Assembly (NCBI RefSeq): GCF_014196055.1
Contig: NZ_JACICY010000005.1
Span: 144,591 to 208,590, forward strand
From: Novosphingobium hassiacum
GTDB lineage: Bacteria; Pseudomonadota; Alphaproteobacteria; Sphingomonadales; Sphingomonadaceae
DNA length: 64,000 nt
Direction of reading: 5' to 3'
The notes below the pieces were generated by a model. That model was not told where the DNA came from and made no database searches. It saw nothing but the letters and a program-made list of their open reading frames with translations. The number at the start of each line of letters is the position of its first letter. Position 1 is the first letter of the stretch. The translations under genes and the position numbers were made by a program. Shown in pieces: positions 1-10,369 of the stretch.

Positions 1-779
1 GGACGACCTGGAAGATGTCGCCCGCCTCGATATAGTCCTTGGCGGCGTTGACCATGCCGGCGTAGTTTTCAGCGGGCATGACTGGCTGCGGGGTGACGTC
101 CACGGCCTGTGAGAGGCGCGCCTCGGCAGGGACCGCGTCGGACAGCTTGCGCAGCGCGGTGTCGATGCGTTCGGCGGCGGCTTCGAGCAGGTGGGCGGGC
201 GCGCCACCTTCGGCCCAGACCGGGGCGATAGCGAAAAGTTCGTCGGACAGGCGGTCGAACACCAGCACCACGGTCGGGCGGGTGAACAGCATGTCGGGCA
301 GGACGAGGTCGCTTTGCGGAGCGCGGGGGAGCTTTTCGACCAAGCCGATGGTCTCGTAGCCGAAATAGCCGACGAGGCAGGCGAGCGCGGGCGGCAGGGC
401 TGCGGGCACGTCGATCCGGCAAGCGGCGACGAGGCTGCGCAGTTCGGTCAGCGCGTCGGAAGGGAGCGGCGCGAAGGCGGCCTTGTCGTGCCGCCAGATG
501 CGGTTGATTTCGGCCGTGGTGCCGGTGGCGCGGAACACGAGGTCGGGATCGAGGCCGAGCAGGCTGTAGCGCCCGCGCACTTCGCCGCCCTGCACGGATT
601 CGAGCAGGAAATCGCCGCGTCCGGATTCCATCAGCTTGAGCGCGGCACCGACCGGGGTTTCGGTGTCGACGATCAGCTTGCGCCAGATCAGCGCCGGTTG
701 TCCGGCGGTGAGCTGGGCGAGCGCGGGGCCGTGGTTTTCGGGCAGCGCGGTGGAGGCGGTCTCAACGAGCGTGGCCATC
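1..779 (-). CDS. trpE: Anthranilate synthase component I (partial, C-terminus outside window)
   Basis: The minus-strand frame opens at an ATG (777-779) and stays open to the window edge, giving the first 259 or so residues of a protein of about 500. The N-terminal block (residues about 28-160) carries the TrpE features FLLESVQGGEVRGRYSLLG and LACLVGYFGYE, and the frame leaves the window at the start of the chorismate-binding domain (YIEAGDIFQVV). TrpE makes anthranilate from chorismate with ammonia delivered by TrpG, the first step of tryptophan synthesis. It starts 3 nt after the ppiD stop, so the two are probably co-transcribed, a common arrangement in sphingomonads. The amidotransferase partner would lie to the left, outside the window. 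Confidence 0.93.
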
Positions 780-782
780 GGT

Positions 783-2732
783 TTACTGGGCGCTGACGCC
801 GGTCAGCTGGTTGCGGACGGCCTTGATCCCGGCTGCGTTGCGTTCGACGCCGACTTCGTCGCGGATCGCGCGGCGCAGGCTTTCGGCATATTCGCCACCG
901 ACGACGGTGCCGAATTCGCGCGAGGCCTGGGCGAAGATCGGATCGGCGCGCTTGACGTCTCCGGGAACGATGTCCTTGAGCGAGACGACGTACCAGCCTG
1001 CCTTGTCGGGGCCTTCGAGGCGCTTGTTGGTGCCTTCGGCCATGGCGAACAGCAGCGCGAGCGGCGGCGGCACCTGGCCCTGCTGCTGCTGCATGGCCGA
1101 GAGTTGCTGGCGGTTCATCGCGATCGGCTGTGGGGCGGGGAGGGCGACGCCCGCAAGCTTGATCGCTTCGGCAACCGGCGTGCCCTTGGCAAGCGCGGCG
1201 AGGATCTTGTCGGCGGCAGCCTTGGCGCGAACCGAGCCTTGATCGAGCGCCCAGTCGCGGGTGACGCCGTCCTTGATCCGATCGAGCGGGGCGGGGGTGG
1301 CGGCGGTGAGCTGGCCGACGTCGTAGATGGCGAAGACCTCGCCCGCTTTGAGTTCGGCAAGCTGGGGTTCGCCTTCGCGTTCCATCGCGAACGCGGCCTG
1401 GACGAGTGGCCCCACGGTATCGAGCACTTTCTCGTCGGCCTTGCCGAAGACGGTGCCGTTGGCGAGGAGCGGCGGGGTACTGGCGACGGTCAGGCCGAGC
1501 GACTTTGCGATGTCGGCAAGGCCGGTGCCGTTATCGACCTGCTCCTCGACCTTGGCGGCAAGATCGGACAACGCGGCGCGGCGCTTTTCGAGAGTCAGCG
1601 CGGCGACGATCTCGGGCTTGGCCTGATCGAGTGTCTTGCCGGGGTTGCGCTTGACCGCGTCGACCTTGATGACGTGCCAGCCGAGGCCGGATTTGGCCGG
1701 AGCTGCAAGCGTGCCCGAGGCTGCGGCAAAGGCGGCGTCAGCGACGGCCTTCGAGGTTTGGCCTGAAAGGGTGCTGGCGGTCTGATCGGCCAGCGTGCTG
1801 GGGACGAGGCCCTTGGCGCGGGCGGCGGTGTCGAGCGCGCCGGTCTTGCCGGCTTCGGCGGCGAGCGCATTGGCTGCGGCCTGGGTCGGCAAGATGACCT
1901 GCGTGACGGTGCGCTGTTCGCTGGCGGCGTATACCGCGGAGTTGAGCTTGTAGCGGTTGGCGATTTCGGTGTCGGTCGGCGCGGGGATGTTCTTGAGGCT
2001 GGCTTCATTGACCAGCGCATAGCGGATCGTGCGCCGTTCGGGCTGCATGTAACGCAACTTGTGCGCGTTATAGAACGCGGTGAGCATGGCGGCATCGGGC
2101 GCGGATGCTGGCGCGAAGGCGAGCGAGGGTACCGAGAGGATCGTGCCGGTGCGCTGTTCGGTGAGCAGCGCGGCGTAGCGGACGACGGCTTCTGGTGCCA
2201 TCTGCGAGCCGAAGGCGGCGGGCAGGAGCAACTGGCGGGCCATCAGCCCCTGCGCCAGATCCTGCCGCACTTCCTTGTCGGTCAACCCGCGCTGGGCGAG
2301 CAGCTGTTCGTAGGCGGACTGGCTGAACTTGCCGTCGGGGCCCTGGAATGCCGGGATCTTGACGATCTCGCTGTCGACGAGTCGATCGCTGACGGCGAGG
2401 CCGTGCTTCTTGCCCCATTCGGCAATGGCAAGCCGGTCGATCATGTCATTGAGCACGCCGTCCATGCCGCCGCCGTCGAGGAATTGCTTCATCGTGAGGC
2501 CGGGCGATTTCTGGCGCTGCTGTTCGAACGCGCTGGTCAGGGACTTGGCGAGTTCGGCCGTACCGATGCGGGCCGAGCCGACTTTGGCTGCGCGATCACC
2601 CCCGGCAACACCGCCGAAGCCGCTGCCGGTAATGTCGGCGCTGGCAAAGGCCAGTGCGATCAGTCCGAGGAAGAGAAGCGCGATGGCGATGCCGACGCGG
2701 GACTTGAGAGCGGAGCGGAAGAAACCGAGCAT
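783..2732 (-). CDS. ppiD: Peptidyl-prolyl cis-trans isomerase PpiD-like, SurA N-terminal and parvulin domains
   Basis: A 649-aa membrane-anchored periplasmic chaperone. The chosen ATG (2730-2732) gives MLGFFRSALKSRVGIAIALL, with a single N-terminal transmembrane anchor at about residues 12-32. Upstream in-frame starts add 39 residues with no membrane or chaperone character. A SurA_N-type helical domain (about 45-200) is followed by a parvulin-like rotamase segment (about 265-370, ending SGLGWHVIKVDAVKRNPG) and a long C-terminal chaperone region. PpiD family proteins sit at the SecYEG exit and assist folding of outer-membrane and periplasmic proteins. The parvulin part is divergent, so isomerase activity is uncertain. 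It is the leading gene before trpE and is divergent from tpiA. Confidence 0.9.
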   Translation of the reverse strand: MLGFFRSALKSRVGIAIALLFLGLIALAFASADITGSGFGGVAGGDRAAKVGSARIGTAELAKSLTSAFEQQRQKSPGLTMKQFLDGGGMDGVLNDMIDRLAIAEWGKKHGLAVSDRLVDSEIVKIPAFQGPDGKFSQSAYEQLLAQRGLTDKEVRQDLAQGLMARQLLLPAAFGSQMAPEAVVRYAALLTEQRTGTILSVPSLAFAPASAPDAAMLTAFYNAHKLRYMQPERRTIRYALVNEASLKNIPAPTDTEIANRYKLNSAVYAASEQRTVTQVILPTQAAANALAAEAGKTGALDTAARAKGLVPSTLADQTASTLSGQTSKAVADAAFAAASGTLAAPAKSGLGWHVIKVDAVKRNPGKTLDQAKPEIVAALTLEKRRAALSDLAAKVEEQVDNGTGLADIAKSLGLTVASTPPLLANGTVFGKADEKVLDTVGPLVQAAFAMEREGEPQLAELKAGEVFAIYDVGQLTAATPAPLDRIKDGVTRDWALDQGSVRAKAAADKILAALAKGTPVAEAIKLAGVALPAPQPIAMNRQQLSAMQQQQGQVPPPLALLFAMAEGTNKRLEGPDKAGWYVVSLKDIVPGDVKRADPIFAQASREFGTVVGGEYAESLRRAIRDEVGVERNAAGIKAVRNQLTGVSAQ

Positions 2733-3003
2733 TTGCGGGTGTTCGTCTCGTACAAGTGGGTTCGCGCGCGAGCCTGGTTGGACATTCGCAGACGCCTTAG
2801 GAGGCATTGGGCCTTCTCGCAATGGGAAGGTTCCGCGCAGGTGCGGCACCCGGCGTGCGCCCGGTCACCGATCGTTTCTACCCGTTATGCGATCAGGTGT
2901 TTTGCAGAATCAGCGCAGGTTTGATAGCCGCCGGGCGACTCAAGCACCGAGCGCCGCCTAGAGCAGCGTTCGGCCAAGAAATTTTCAGGGGAATTGGCTC
3001 GAT

Positions 3004-3774
3004 ATGCCGCATCGTCCTTACATCGTTGGCAACTGGAAGATGAACGGGAGCCGTGCCATGTTGGCAGAGGCTCGCGCGATCGACCGGGCTGCCGGTCGGT
3101 ATCCCGACGTGCAGGTTGCACTGGCTCCGCCGTTCACGCTGATCGGCGCGCTGCGCGAGGCGATCACGGCGATGGGCGTGGGCGGGCAGGATTGTCATGC
3201 GCAGGCCAAGGGTGCGCACACCGGCGATGTTTCGGGTGCGATGCTGATCGACGCCGGGGCGGACTTCGTCATTCTGGGGCACAGCGAACGCCGCAAGGAT
3301 CATGGCGAGAGCGATGAACTGGTGCGCAGCAAGGCCGAGGCCGCGCTGGCCGCTGGGCTGACCATTATCGTCTGTGTCGGCGAAACGCTCGACCAGCGTG
3401 ACGCTGGCGATGCCGTGGCGATCGTTTCCTCGCAGATCGACGGTTCGCTGCCGGTGGGCGAGGTTGCCAATGAAGCGGCGGCAGCGGGCAAGATCGCGGT
3501 GGCTTACGAGCCGGTCTGGGCGATCGGCACGGGCCGCGTGGCGGCGGTCGAGGATGTCGTCGCGATGCATGCGGCGATCAGCGAGCGCCTGACGGGCATT
3601 TATGGCGATGCGGCCGACAAGGTGCGCATTCTCTATGGCGGTTCGGTGAACGCGGGCAACGCCAGCGAGTTGCTGGCTGCACCGGGCGTGAGCGGCGCGC
3701 TGGTGGGCGGGGCTAGCCTGACATCGGACGCTTTCCTGCCGATCATCGCGGCTGCAGGCACTGGGGAAGCCTGA
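3004..3774 (+). CDS. tpiA: Triosephosphate isomerase
   Basis: A 256-aa TIM-barrel enzyme that interconverts dihydroxyacetone phosphate and glyceraldehyde 3-phosphate in the cytoplasm. The substrate-binding lysine is in VGNWKMNGS (K12), the electrophilic histidine in VILGHSERR (about residue 95), the catalytic base in VAYEPVWAIGTG (about residue 169), and the phosphate-binding loop in ILYGGSVN. The length is normal for the family. The ATG at 3004 has a CAGGGGAA ribosome-binding stretch upstream. It opens a same-strand run tpiA-secG-pyrG, a gene order widely conserved in alphaproteobacteria. Confidence 0.98.
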   Translation: MPHRPYIVGNWKMNGSRAMLAEARAIDRAAGRYPDVQVALAPPFTLIGALREAITAMGVGGQDCHAQAKGAHTGDVSGAMLIDAGADFVILGHSERRKDHGESDELVRSKAEAALAAGLTIIVCVGETLDQRDAGDAVAIVSSQIDGSLPVGEVANEAAAAGKIAVAYEPVWAIGTGRVAAVEDVVAMHAAISERLTGIYGDAADKVRILYGGSVNAGNASELLAAPGVSGALVGGASLTSDAFLPIIAAAGTGEA

Positions 3775-3854
3775 GCTTGCGCTTGCGCGAATTGCCGGTC
3801 GTGACTACATGGCCGGAAATTCCAGCGCCTGCTTTGCGCCAAGGGTAGAAACTC

Positions 3855-4250
3855 ATGTCGTTCTTCATTTTCCTGACCGTCGTCCAGGCGATCGTTGCCA
3901 GCCTGCTGGTGATCACGATCCTGATGCAGAAGTCCGAAGGCGGCGGCCTGGGCGTGGGCGGTAGCCCGGCCGGGTTCATGTCGGCACGTGGCGCGGCAGA
4001 TTTCATGACGCGCGCGACGACGGTTCTGGCAACGTTGTTCGTGGTGCTGAGCATCGCGCTGGCGGCGTTGGCCGTGGGTGCGACTTCTAGCCGGACGATC
4101 GACACTTCGCTTGAGCGGGCAGCGCCGGTCAATCCGCCTGCAGTCGATCCGTTGGCTCCGGCGCAAGGTGCGCCTGCTGCTCCGGCGGCGGCTCCGGCAG
4201 CGCAGCCTGCGCCCGCCAACGATCCGCTGGGCGGCTCGACCGGCCAGTAA
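3855..4250 (+). CDS. secG: Protein-export membrane protein SecG
   Basis: A 131-aa small inner-membrane subunit of the SecYEG translocon. It has two hydrophobic segments (about residues 1-25 and 52-72) separated by the conserved glycine-rich cytoplasmic loop KSEGGGLGVGG. The C-terminal 40 residues form an alanine- and proline-rich tail, longer than in E. coli SecG but common in alphaproteobacteria. It follows tpiA by 80 nt and precedes pyrG. The call rests on the two-helix topology, the loop motif and the position between tpiA and pyrG. Confidence 0.95.
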   Translation: MSFFIFLTVVQAIVASLLVITILMQKSEGGGLGVGGSPAGFMSARGAADFMTRATTVLATLFVVLSIALAALAVGATSSRTIDTSLERAAPVNPPAVDPLAPAQGAPAAPAAAPAAQPAPANDPLGGSTGQ

Positions 4251-4275
4251 TACCATACGCAATGCGGTGATGCCG

Positions 4276-4308
4276 CCTCGCTTCCTTCAAGGGTCGCGAG
4301 GGGGCTTT
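4276..4308 (+). terminator. Possible terminator or attenuator hairpin between secG and pyrG
   Basis: A short inverted repeat CCTCGC / GCGAGG (4276-4281 and 4296-4301) is followed by GGGGCTTTCG, which is only weakly T-rich. It may end part of the secG transcripts. The stem is short, so this is tentative. Confidence 0.3.
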
Positions 4309-4391
4309 CGTGTTGTTTTCGATCCATGCCTGTGGATTGCGGGATAGATACCATCCGCAACCGCTTGCGCTTGTCCAACTTCTGACGGTAA

Positions 4392-6032
<1,641 letters not shown>

Positions 6033-6124
6033 TTCGCGTTAAAGGGGCTGGTCATCCGCCCGTTTCCCTGATTACTTGGGCGCCGCGTACTGGCTTGTGC
6101 GCGGAAGGGGTTTCGGGGGACACG

Positions 6125-6814
6125 ATGGACGCGGCCAAGCTGGCTGAAGCACTGACGGCGCAGAGCCTGTTTGCGGATTGCGAGCAGGCCGAGCTTTCGG
6201 ACATCATCGCGCGCGGGCAGAGCCGTGCGTTCAAGCCGGGCCAGGAACTCATGGCGCAGGGTGAGGAGGGGAACACCCTGTTCATCGTGCTCAAGGGCCT
6301 GGCGCGGGTCAGCATGGTGGCAGCCAACGGGCGCGAGATCATCCTCGACTATGCCGAACCCGGCCACGTGCTGGGCGAGATCGCGTTTCTCGATGGCGGG
6401 GACCGGACCGCGTCGGTCGAGGCGATCGAGCCGGTCGAGGCTCTGGTCCTGACGCGCGCGGCGTTTGCCGACATCATCGAGAAGCACAAGGGCCTGTCGT
6501 TGCGCCTGCTCAAGGCGATGGCGCGCAGGTTGCGCCAGAACAACGCGGTGATCGAGGCGGATCGCGCCTATACGTCAGGTCCACGGCTCGCGCGGTTCCT
6601 GCTGCGGCTGATGATGGGCGGTGGGACCAATGCGGGCAACCAGCTCAAGATCGCGCTGAGCCAGAGCGAGCTGGGCAATTTCGCGGGCATGTCGCGTGAG
6701 CAGATCAACCGCCAGCTCTCGGCGTGGGTCGATAACGGCATCGTCGCGCTGAACAGCGGGCGGGTTACGATTCTCGACCGGCAGGCGCTGGTGGACGTGG
6801 CCGAGGCGTGGTGA
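6125..6814 (+). CDS. Crp/Fnr-family transcriptional regulator
   Basis: A 229-aa regulator with an N-terminal cyclic-nucleotide-binding domain (about residues 10-125) and a C-terminal winged helix. The phosphate-binding cassette GEIAFLDGGDRTASVEA keeps the Glu and the Arg-Thr/Ala pattern needed for cyclic-nucleotide binding. No Fnr-type cysteine cluster is seen. The recognition helix lies in LSQSELGNFAGMSREQINRQ (about residues 180-199). The ATG at 6125 was chosen over a frame 10 codons longer because GGGGGA lies 5 nt upstream. Its 3' end overlaps the convergent ABC-F gene by 50 nt. The ligand and the regulon are not known from sequence. Confidence 0.92.
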   Translation: MDAAKLAEALTAQSLFADCEQAELSDIIARGQSRAFKPGQELMAQGEEGNTLFIVLKGLARVSMVAANGREIILDYAEPGHVLGEIAFLDGGDRTASVEAIEPVEALVLTRAAFADIIEKHKGLSLRLLKAMARRLRQNNAVIEADRAYTSGPRLARFLLRLMMGGGTNAGNQLKIALSQSELGNFAGMSREQINRQLSAWVDNGIVALNSGRVTILDRQALVDVAEAW

Positions 6815-8384
6815 GTTTGACGGTGCGGGTCACGCCGAGTGCCTCCAGGAACGCGCTGTCGTGGCTGATGACGAGCAGCGCGCCGTCGTAGGCGGAAAGG
6901 CCTGCTTCGATCGCCTCAATGGCTTCGATATCGAGGTGGTTGGTTGGCTCGTCGAGCAATAGCAGTGGAGGCGGTGTGCCCGCGAGCACGCAGGCGAGCG
7001 CGGCGCGGATAAGCTGGCCGCCGCTGAGTGTTCCAACCGGTTGATCGGCGGCAACGCCACGGAAACGGAAGCGGGCCAGAGCGGCGCGCGCGGCGTTTTC
7101 ATCGAGTTCCGGTTTCAGCTTGCGCAGGTTTTCAGCGATTGTCCGCGTGGGGTCGAGCAAGCTGGCGTGCTGATCGAGCAGGGCAAGCGGGACATGCGCC
7201 CGGACAATGCCGGATATCGGCTTGAGCGTGCCCGTGATCGTGTGGAGCAAGGTTGATTTGCCGGCGCCGTTGGGGCCGGTGATCGCGATGCGCTCCGGAC
7301 CGATGAGAGTTAGGTCAAAGTTGCGGATTATGGGGCCGGAGGGGGCGTGCCCGGCGGTCAGGTCCACCAGTTCCAGCACGGTGCGTGACGGGGTCAGGCC
7401 AGTGGGAGCCAGTTCGACCTTGAGCGGTTCGATGACTTCGAGGCGGGCACGGGCCTGTGTGAGTTCTGCTTCTGCTTCTGTCTGCAGCCGGTTGGCGAGG
7501 CGCGCGTTGTGGCCTGAGGTGTTCTCTGCGCGCTGCTTCCTTGCGCCGATGAGAATGCGCGGCATGTCGCCTTTGGCCGCCCTGCGCGTGCCTGCACCAT
7601 CCCGGCGAGCTTTGCGTTCGCGGCTCAGTTGCGCGGCGTCACGGACATTGTCCAGTGCCTGTTCGGCGTGGTCGCGCTGGTGTTCCGCGGCGGCGAGTTC
7701 GCGCGCTTTCACCTCGCGGTAGTGGCTATAGGGGCCGCCGTAGCGGGTTGCGCCCAGCGTCGAGAGTTCGACGATGGCGTCCATCGTCTCGAGCAGAGCG
7801 CGGTCATGGCTGACGACGAGCGCGCCTTTGCGCCAGGTGGCAAGAAAAGCATGGAGGGCTGCGCGGCCAGCGGCGTCGAGGTTGTTGGTCGGTTCATCGA
7901 GCAACAGGAAATCGGGGTCGGCGAGGATCGCTGCGGCAAGGCCTGCGCGGGTCTGCTGGCCGCCTGACAGCGTAGCGACCGGCGTGTTTGCGGTTGCCTC
8001 AAGCCCTGCAGAAGCGAGCGCAGCTTCAAGGCGTGCTTCGAGCGTCCAGTCGGCCTTCGCGAGATCTTCGTCGCTGGCCGTACCGGCGTCGGCGCGGCGC
8101 AGGATCGCGAGCGGCTCAGCAAGGTCGAGCGCTTCGCCCAGGGTCTCGCCGGGATTCCGCGCGGCTATCTGGCGCAGGGTGGCGAGCGTGGCGTTGCGGG
8201 TGATCTTGCCCGACCGCGGTAAGATTTCACCCGCGATCAGCCGCAGCAGCGTCGTTTTGCCGGTACCGTTGCGGCCGACGATGCCGATGCGTTCAGGGAT
8301 GAAGGAAAGGTCTAGTCCGCTAAGGACGGGACGCCCGTCAGGCGTGGACCAGGCAAGATGGGAAACTGTTATCGAGGCAGGCAT
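6765..8384 (-). CDS. ABC-F family ATP-binding protein (EttA/Uup type)
   Basis: A 539-aa cytoplasmic protein with two ABC ATPase domains and no membrane segments. Domain 1 has Walker A GIVGRNGTGKTTLLRL, signature LSGGQQTRAG and Walker B FLLLDEPTNNLD. Domain 2 has Walker A ITGPNGAGKSTLLHTI, signature LSGGQLIRAA and Walker B LLLLDEPTNHLD. The charged inter-domain linker (about 235-310) is the P-site tRNA-interaction region of this family, which acts on ribosomes in translation rescue or antibiotic protection. The start giving MPASITVSHLAW (8384) was chosen; an in-frame start 14 codons upstream lacks domain character. The specific subgroup cannot be set from sequence alone. Confidence 0.9.
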   Translation of the reverse strand: MPASITVSHLAWSTPDGRPVLSGLDLSFIPERIGIVGRNGTGKTTLLRLIAGEILPRSGKITRNATLATLRQIAARNPGETLGEALDLAEPLAILRRADAGTASDEDLAKADWTLEARLEAALASAGLEATANTPVATLSGGQQTRAGLAAAILADPDFLLLDEPTNNLDAAGRAALHAFLATWRKGALVVSHDRALLETMDAIVELSTLGATRYGGPYSHYREVKARELAAAEHQRDHAEQALDNVRDAAQLSRERKARRDGAGTRRAAKGDMPRILIGARKQRAENTSGHNARLANRLQTEAEAELTQARARLEVIEPLKVELAPTGLTPSRTVLELVDLTAGHAPSGPIIRNFDLTLIGPERIAITGPNGAGKSTLLHTITGTLKPISGIVRAHVPLALLDQHASLLDPTRTIAENLRKLKPELDENAARAALARFRFRGVAADQPVGTLSGGQLIRAALACVLAGTPPPLLLLDEPTNHLDIEAIEAIEAGLSAYDGALLVISHDSAFLEALGVTRTVKLTTPRPRPPAPAGRES

Positions 8385-8520
8385 GGGACGCAGCTTTCGT
8401 GACGGCAAGGCGGAGCGGCTTTGCAATCGGTGCGTGGTCCATGACGTTGGTTGTCCTCGTTTTTACCGTCTTAGTTTATGGTTCCGATCGTGTGATGGCA
8501 AGTGGCTGCTAAGTTGCAGG

Positions 8521-8564
8521 CCCACCCCTGACCCCTCCCGCTGGCGGGAGGGGTCGGGGGTGGG
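8521..8564. repeat. Repeat family A, hairpin-only copy
   Basis: Two 20-nt arms (8521-8540 and 8545-8564) separated by CTGG form a near-perfect hairpin with one mismatch. The arm CCCACCCCTGACCCCTCCCG matches the outer arm of the family A elements at 51524, 59403 and 47571, but this copy lacks their internal GCGAGACTT to TAGTCGCAGC section. It lies between the ABC-F and hsp20 genes. Confidence 0.8.
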
Positions 8565-8575
8565 CGCGTTCCATC

Positions 8576-8606
8576 AAAAAAGGGCGAGCCTTGCGGCCCG
8601 CCCTTT
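8576..8606 (-). terminator. Rho-independent terminator of hsp20
   Basis: On the minus strand an AAAGGGCG / CGCCCTTT stem with a GGCCGCAAGGCT loop is followed by a run of six T residues (complement of 8576-8581). It lies about 20 nt beyond the hsp20 stop codon. Confidence 0.8.
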
Positions 8607-8627
8607 GTAATCAATCCCGAACCCGGA

Positions 8628-9089
8628 TCAGGCGGCGGCGGTGTTGTCGCCTTCGATGACCTTGAGCGGGTTCTGGGCGCCGATGAGCACCTTCTTGGGC
8701 TTCATCGCTTCGGGCACTTCGCGCACGAGGTCGATGGTCAGCAGGCCATCGGCGAGATCTGCGGCTTCGACGCGGACATAGTCGGCCAGTTCGAAGCGGC
8801 GTTCGAAGCCGCGGTTGGCGATCCCGACGTGGAGGAACTCGCGCTCGTCGGCATCAGGGCGGCTGCCCTTGACCGTCAGCAGGTTCTGCTGCGCGGTGAT
8901 GTCGATCTCATCGGGCTTGAAGCCGGCTACGGCAAGCGTGATGCGGTAGGCATCCTGGCCACGGCGTTCGATGTTGAAGGGGGGGTAATTGTCGCCACCA
9001 TTGGCGCGGGCCTGGCGTTCGAGCAGGTCGAACAGGCGATCGAAACCCACGGTGGTGCGGCGATAGGGCGTAAAATCAAGACGGTTCAT
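8628..9089 (-). CDS. Hsp20/alpha-crystallin family small heat-shock protein
   Basis: A 153-aa ATP-independent holdase chaperone that binds unfolding proteins during heat stress. The N-terminus MNRLDFTPYRRTTVGFDRLF is the IbpA-type leader. The alpha-crystallin domain runs from about residue 38 to 130, with AYRITLAVAGFKPDEIDI, the strand YLHV-like FLHVGIANRGFERRF, and ADGLLTIDLVREVPE. The I-x-I/V-like C-terminal tail is short. It is a single-gene unit with its own terminator and a leader that appears to hide the Shine-Dalgarno sequence in a ROSE-like hairpin. Confidence 0.95.
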   Translation of the reverse strand: MNRLDFTPYRRTTVGFDRLFDLLERQARANGGDNYPPFNIERRGQDAYRITLAVAGFKPDEIDITAQQNLLTVKGSRPDADEREFLHVGIANRGFERRFELADYVRVEAADLADGLLTIDLVREVPEAMKPKKVLIGAQNPLKVIEGDNTAAA

Positions 9090-9160
9090 GGCAATATCCT
9101 CAATGCTTGAGCAATCTGCACTTTGCCTTCGTGAAGCCCGGGAACCCGGCGCTTCGTCCA
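9090..9160 (-). promoter_or_regulatory. Candidate ROSE-type RNA thermometer in the hsp20 leader
   Basis: Read on the minus strand, the leader has a hairpin TTGCTC-AAGCATT-GAGGAT (complement of 9096-9114). The helix pairs UUGCU with the AGGA Shine-Dalgarno core: C-G, U-A, a G-G mismatch, then U-A. This is the hallmark pairing of ROSE elements, which melt at heat-shock temperature. SD to ATG spacing is 7 nt. A second upstream hairpin, GAAGC-G-CCGGG / CCCGG-GCTTC (9133-9155), fits the multi-hairpin ROSE architecture. The 5' end of the transcript is not known, so the element's outer limit is an estimate. Confidence 0.7.
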
Positions 9161-9260
9161 GCGGTTAATTCGTGGCACACCCGCAGTTGCGGCGCATGAC
9201 ACGCAGACCCATGTGTGTTAGCGAAAACTGCATTTCAAGACCCCCGGAACGAGGTTCTCC

Positions 9261-9527
9261 ATGTCGAATACGCCCAAGGTCGAAATCTATACCAAGTGGG
9301 GCTGCCCCTACTGCTCGCGCGCGAAGCAGCTGCTGGAGAGCAAAGGCGTCTCGTTCGAAGAGTATGACATCACGATGGGCGGACCCAAGCGTGCCGAGAT
9401 GGTCGAGCGCGCGCCCGGAGCGGCAACCGTGCCGCAGATTTTCATCGGCGGCGTGGCGGTTGGCGGATCGGATGACCTTGCAGCGCTGAATTCGCAGGGC
9501 AAGCTGGATCCGATGCTCGGCCTGTGA
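9261..9527 (+). CDS. grxC: Glutaredoxin 3 (GrxC type)
   Basis: An 88-aa glutathione-dependent oxidoreductase with thioredoxin fold. The dithiol site CPYC is at residues 15-18 after VEIYTKWG. The cis-proline is in AATVPQIFIGG and the glutathione-binding turn in VAVGGSDDL, where the usual GGCDDL/GGYDD pattern has serine. The length is standard. It starts a tight operon: the TGA stop overlaps the GTG start of the following nitrilase-family gene (GTGA). Confidence 0.96.
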   Translation: MSNTPKVEIYTKWGCPYCSRAKQLLESKGVSFEEYDITMGGPKRAEMVERAPGAATVPQIFIGGVAVGGSDDLAALNSQGKLDPMLGL

Positions 9528-10369
9528 GCGCTGACGGTGCACGCGAGCCGGTGAAGGTTGCGCTGTTCCAGATGACCAGCGGGATCGACCCGCATGCCAA
9601 CGCCGACGCGATCGTCGCGGCGGCGCGAGAAGCGGTGGACGGTGGTGCGGCGATGCTGTTCACGCCCGAGATGTGCGGATTGCTCGATCGCAACCGCAAC
9701 CGGGCTACGCCCAATATCGTAAGCGAGGCGGACAATCCTGTGCTGGCTGCCGCGCGTGCGGCGGCGCGGGACCTGAAGCTGTGGATCGATCTGGGCTCAC
9801 TGGCGATCCTGCGCGAGGACGGGCGCTGGGCAAATCGCGGTTTCGTGATCGACGCCGACGGTGCCATCGCGGCGCGCTACGACAAGATCCACATGTTCGA
9901 CGTCGATCTGGCGAGCGGCGAGAGTTGGCGTGAATCGGCGGCGTACGCGCCGGGAGAGCAAGTGGTGACCGTCGATACGCCGCTCGGGCTGCTCGGGCTG
10001 GCGATCTGCTATGACATCCGGTTTCCGGCGCTGTTCGAGGAACTCGGGCGGCGGCGCAGCGACGTAATCCGCGTTCCCGCCGCGTTCACCGTGCCCACCG
10101 GCAAGGCGCACTGGCATCTGATGCAACGCGCGCGGGCGGTCGAGGCGAGCGCGTGGGTGATCGCGGCGGCTCAGACCGGACGGCACGAGGACGGGCGCGA
10201 AACCTATGGGCATTCGCTGGTGATCGACCCTTGGGGTGATGTAGTGCTCGACATGGCTGAGGCGGCAGGTGTCGGGTTCGCGATGATCGATCCTGCCCGC
10301 ACGCGCGATGTGCGGGCGCAACTGCCCAGTCTTGCCAACAAGCGCGAAATCCCTAAGTCGGCGGCATGA
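9524..10369 (+). CDS. Carbon-nitrogen hydrolase (nitrilase superfamily, Nit/omega-amidase-like)
   Basis: A 281-aa C-N hydrolase. The catalytic triad is visible as Glu in MLFTPEMCG (about residue 49), Lys in YDKIHMFDVD (about 123) and Cys in LAICYDIRFPALFEEL (about 162). The RYDKIHMFDVD block is typical of the Nit1/omega-amidase or deaminated-glutathione amidase branch. A plausible role is repair of deaminated glutathione or 2-oxoglutaramate hydrolysis, consistent with the adjacent glutaredoxin, but this is inference. It has a GTG start overlapping the grxC stop by 4 nt, and its own stop overlaps the next ATG by 4 nt. Confidence 0.92.
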   Translation: MSADGAREPVKVALFQMTSGIDPHANADAIVAAAREAVDGGAAMLFTPEMCGLLDRNRNRATPNIVSEADNPVLAAARAAARDLKLWIDLGSLAILREDGRWANRGFVIDADGAIAARYDKIHMFDVDLASGESWRESAAYAPGEQVVTVDTPLGLLGLAICYDIRFPALFEELGRRRSDVIRVPAAFTVPTGKAHWHLMQRARAVEASAWVIAAAQTGRHEDGRETYGHSLVIDPWGDVVLDMAEAAGVGFAMIDPARTRDVRAQLPSLANKREIPKSAA

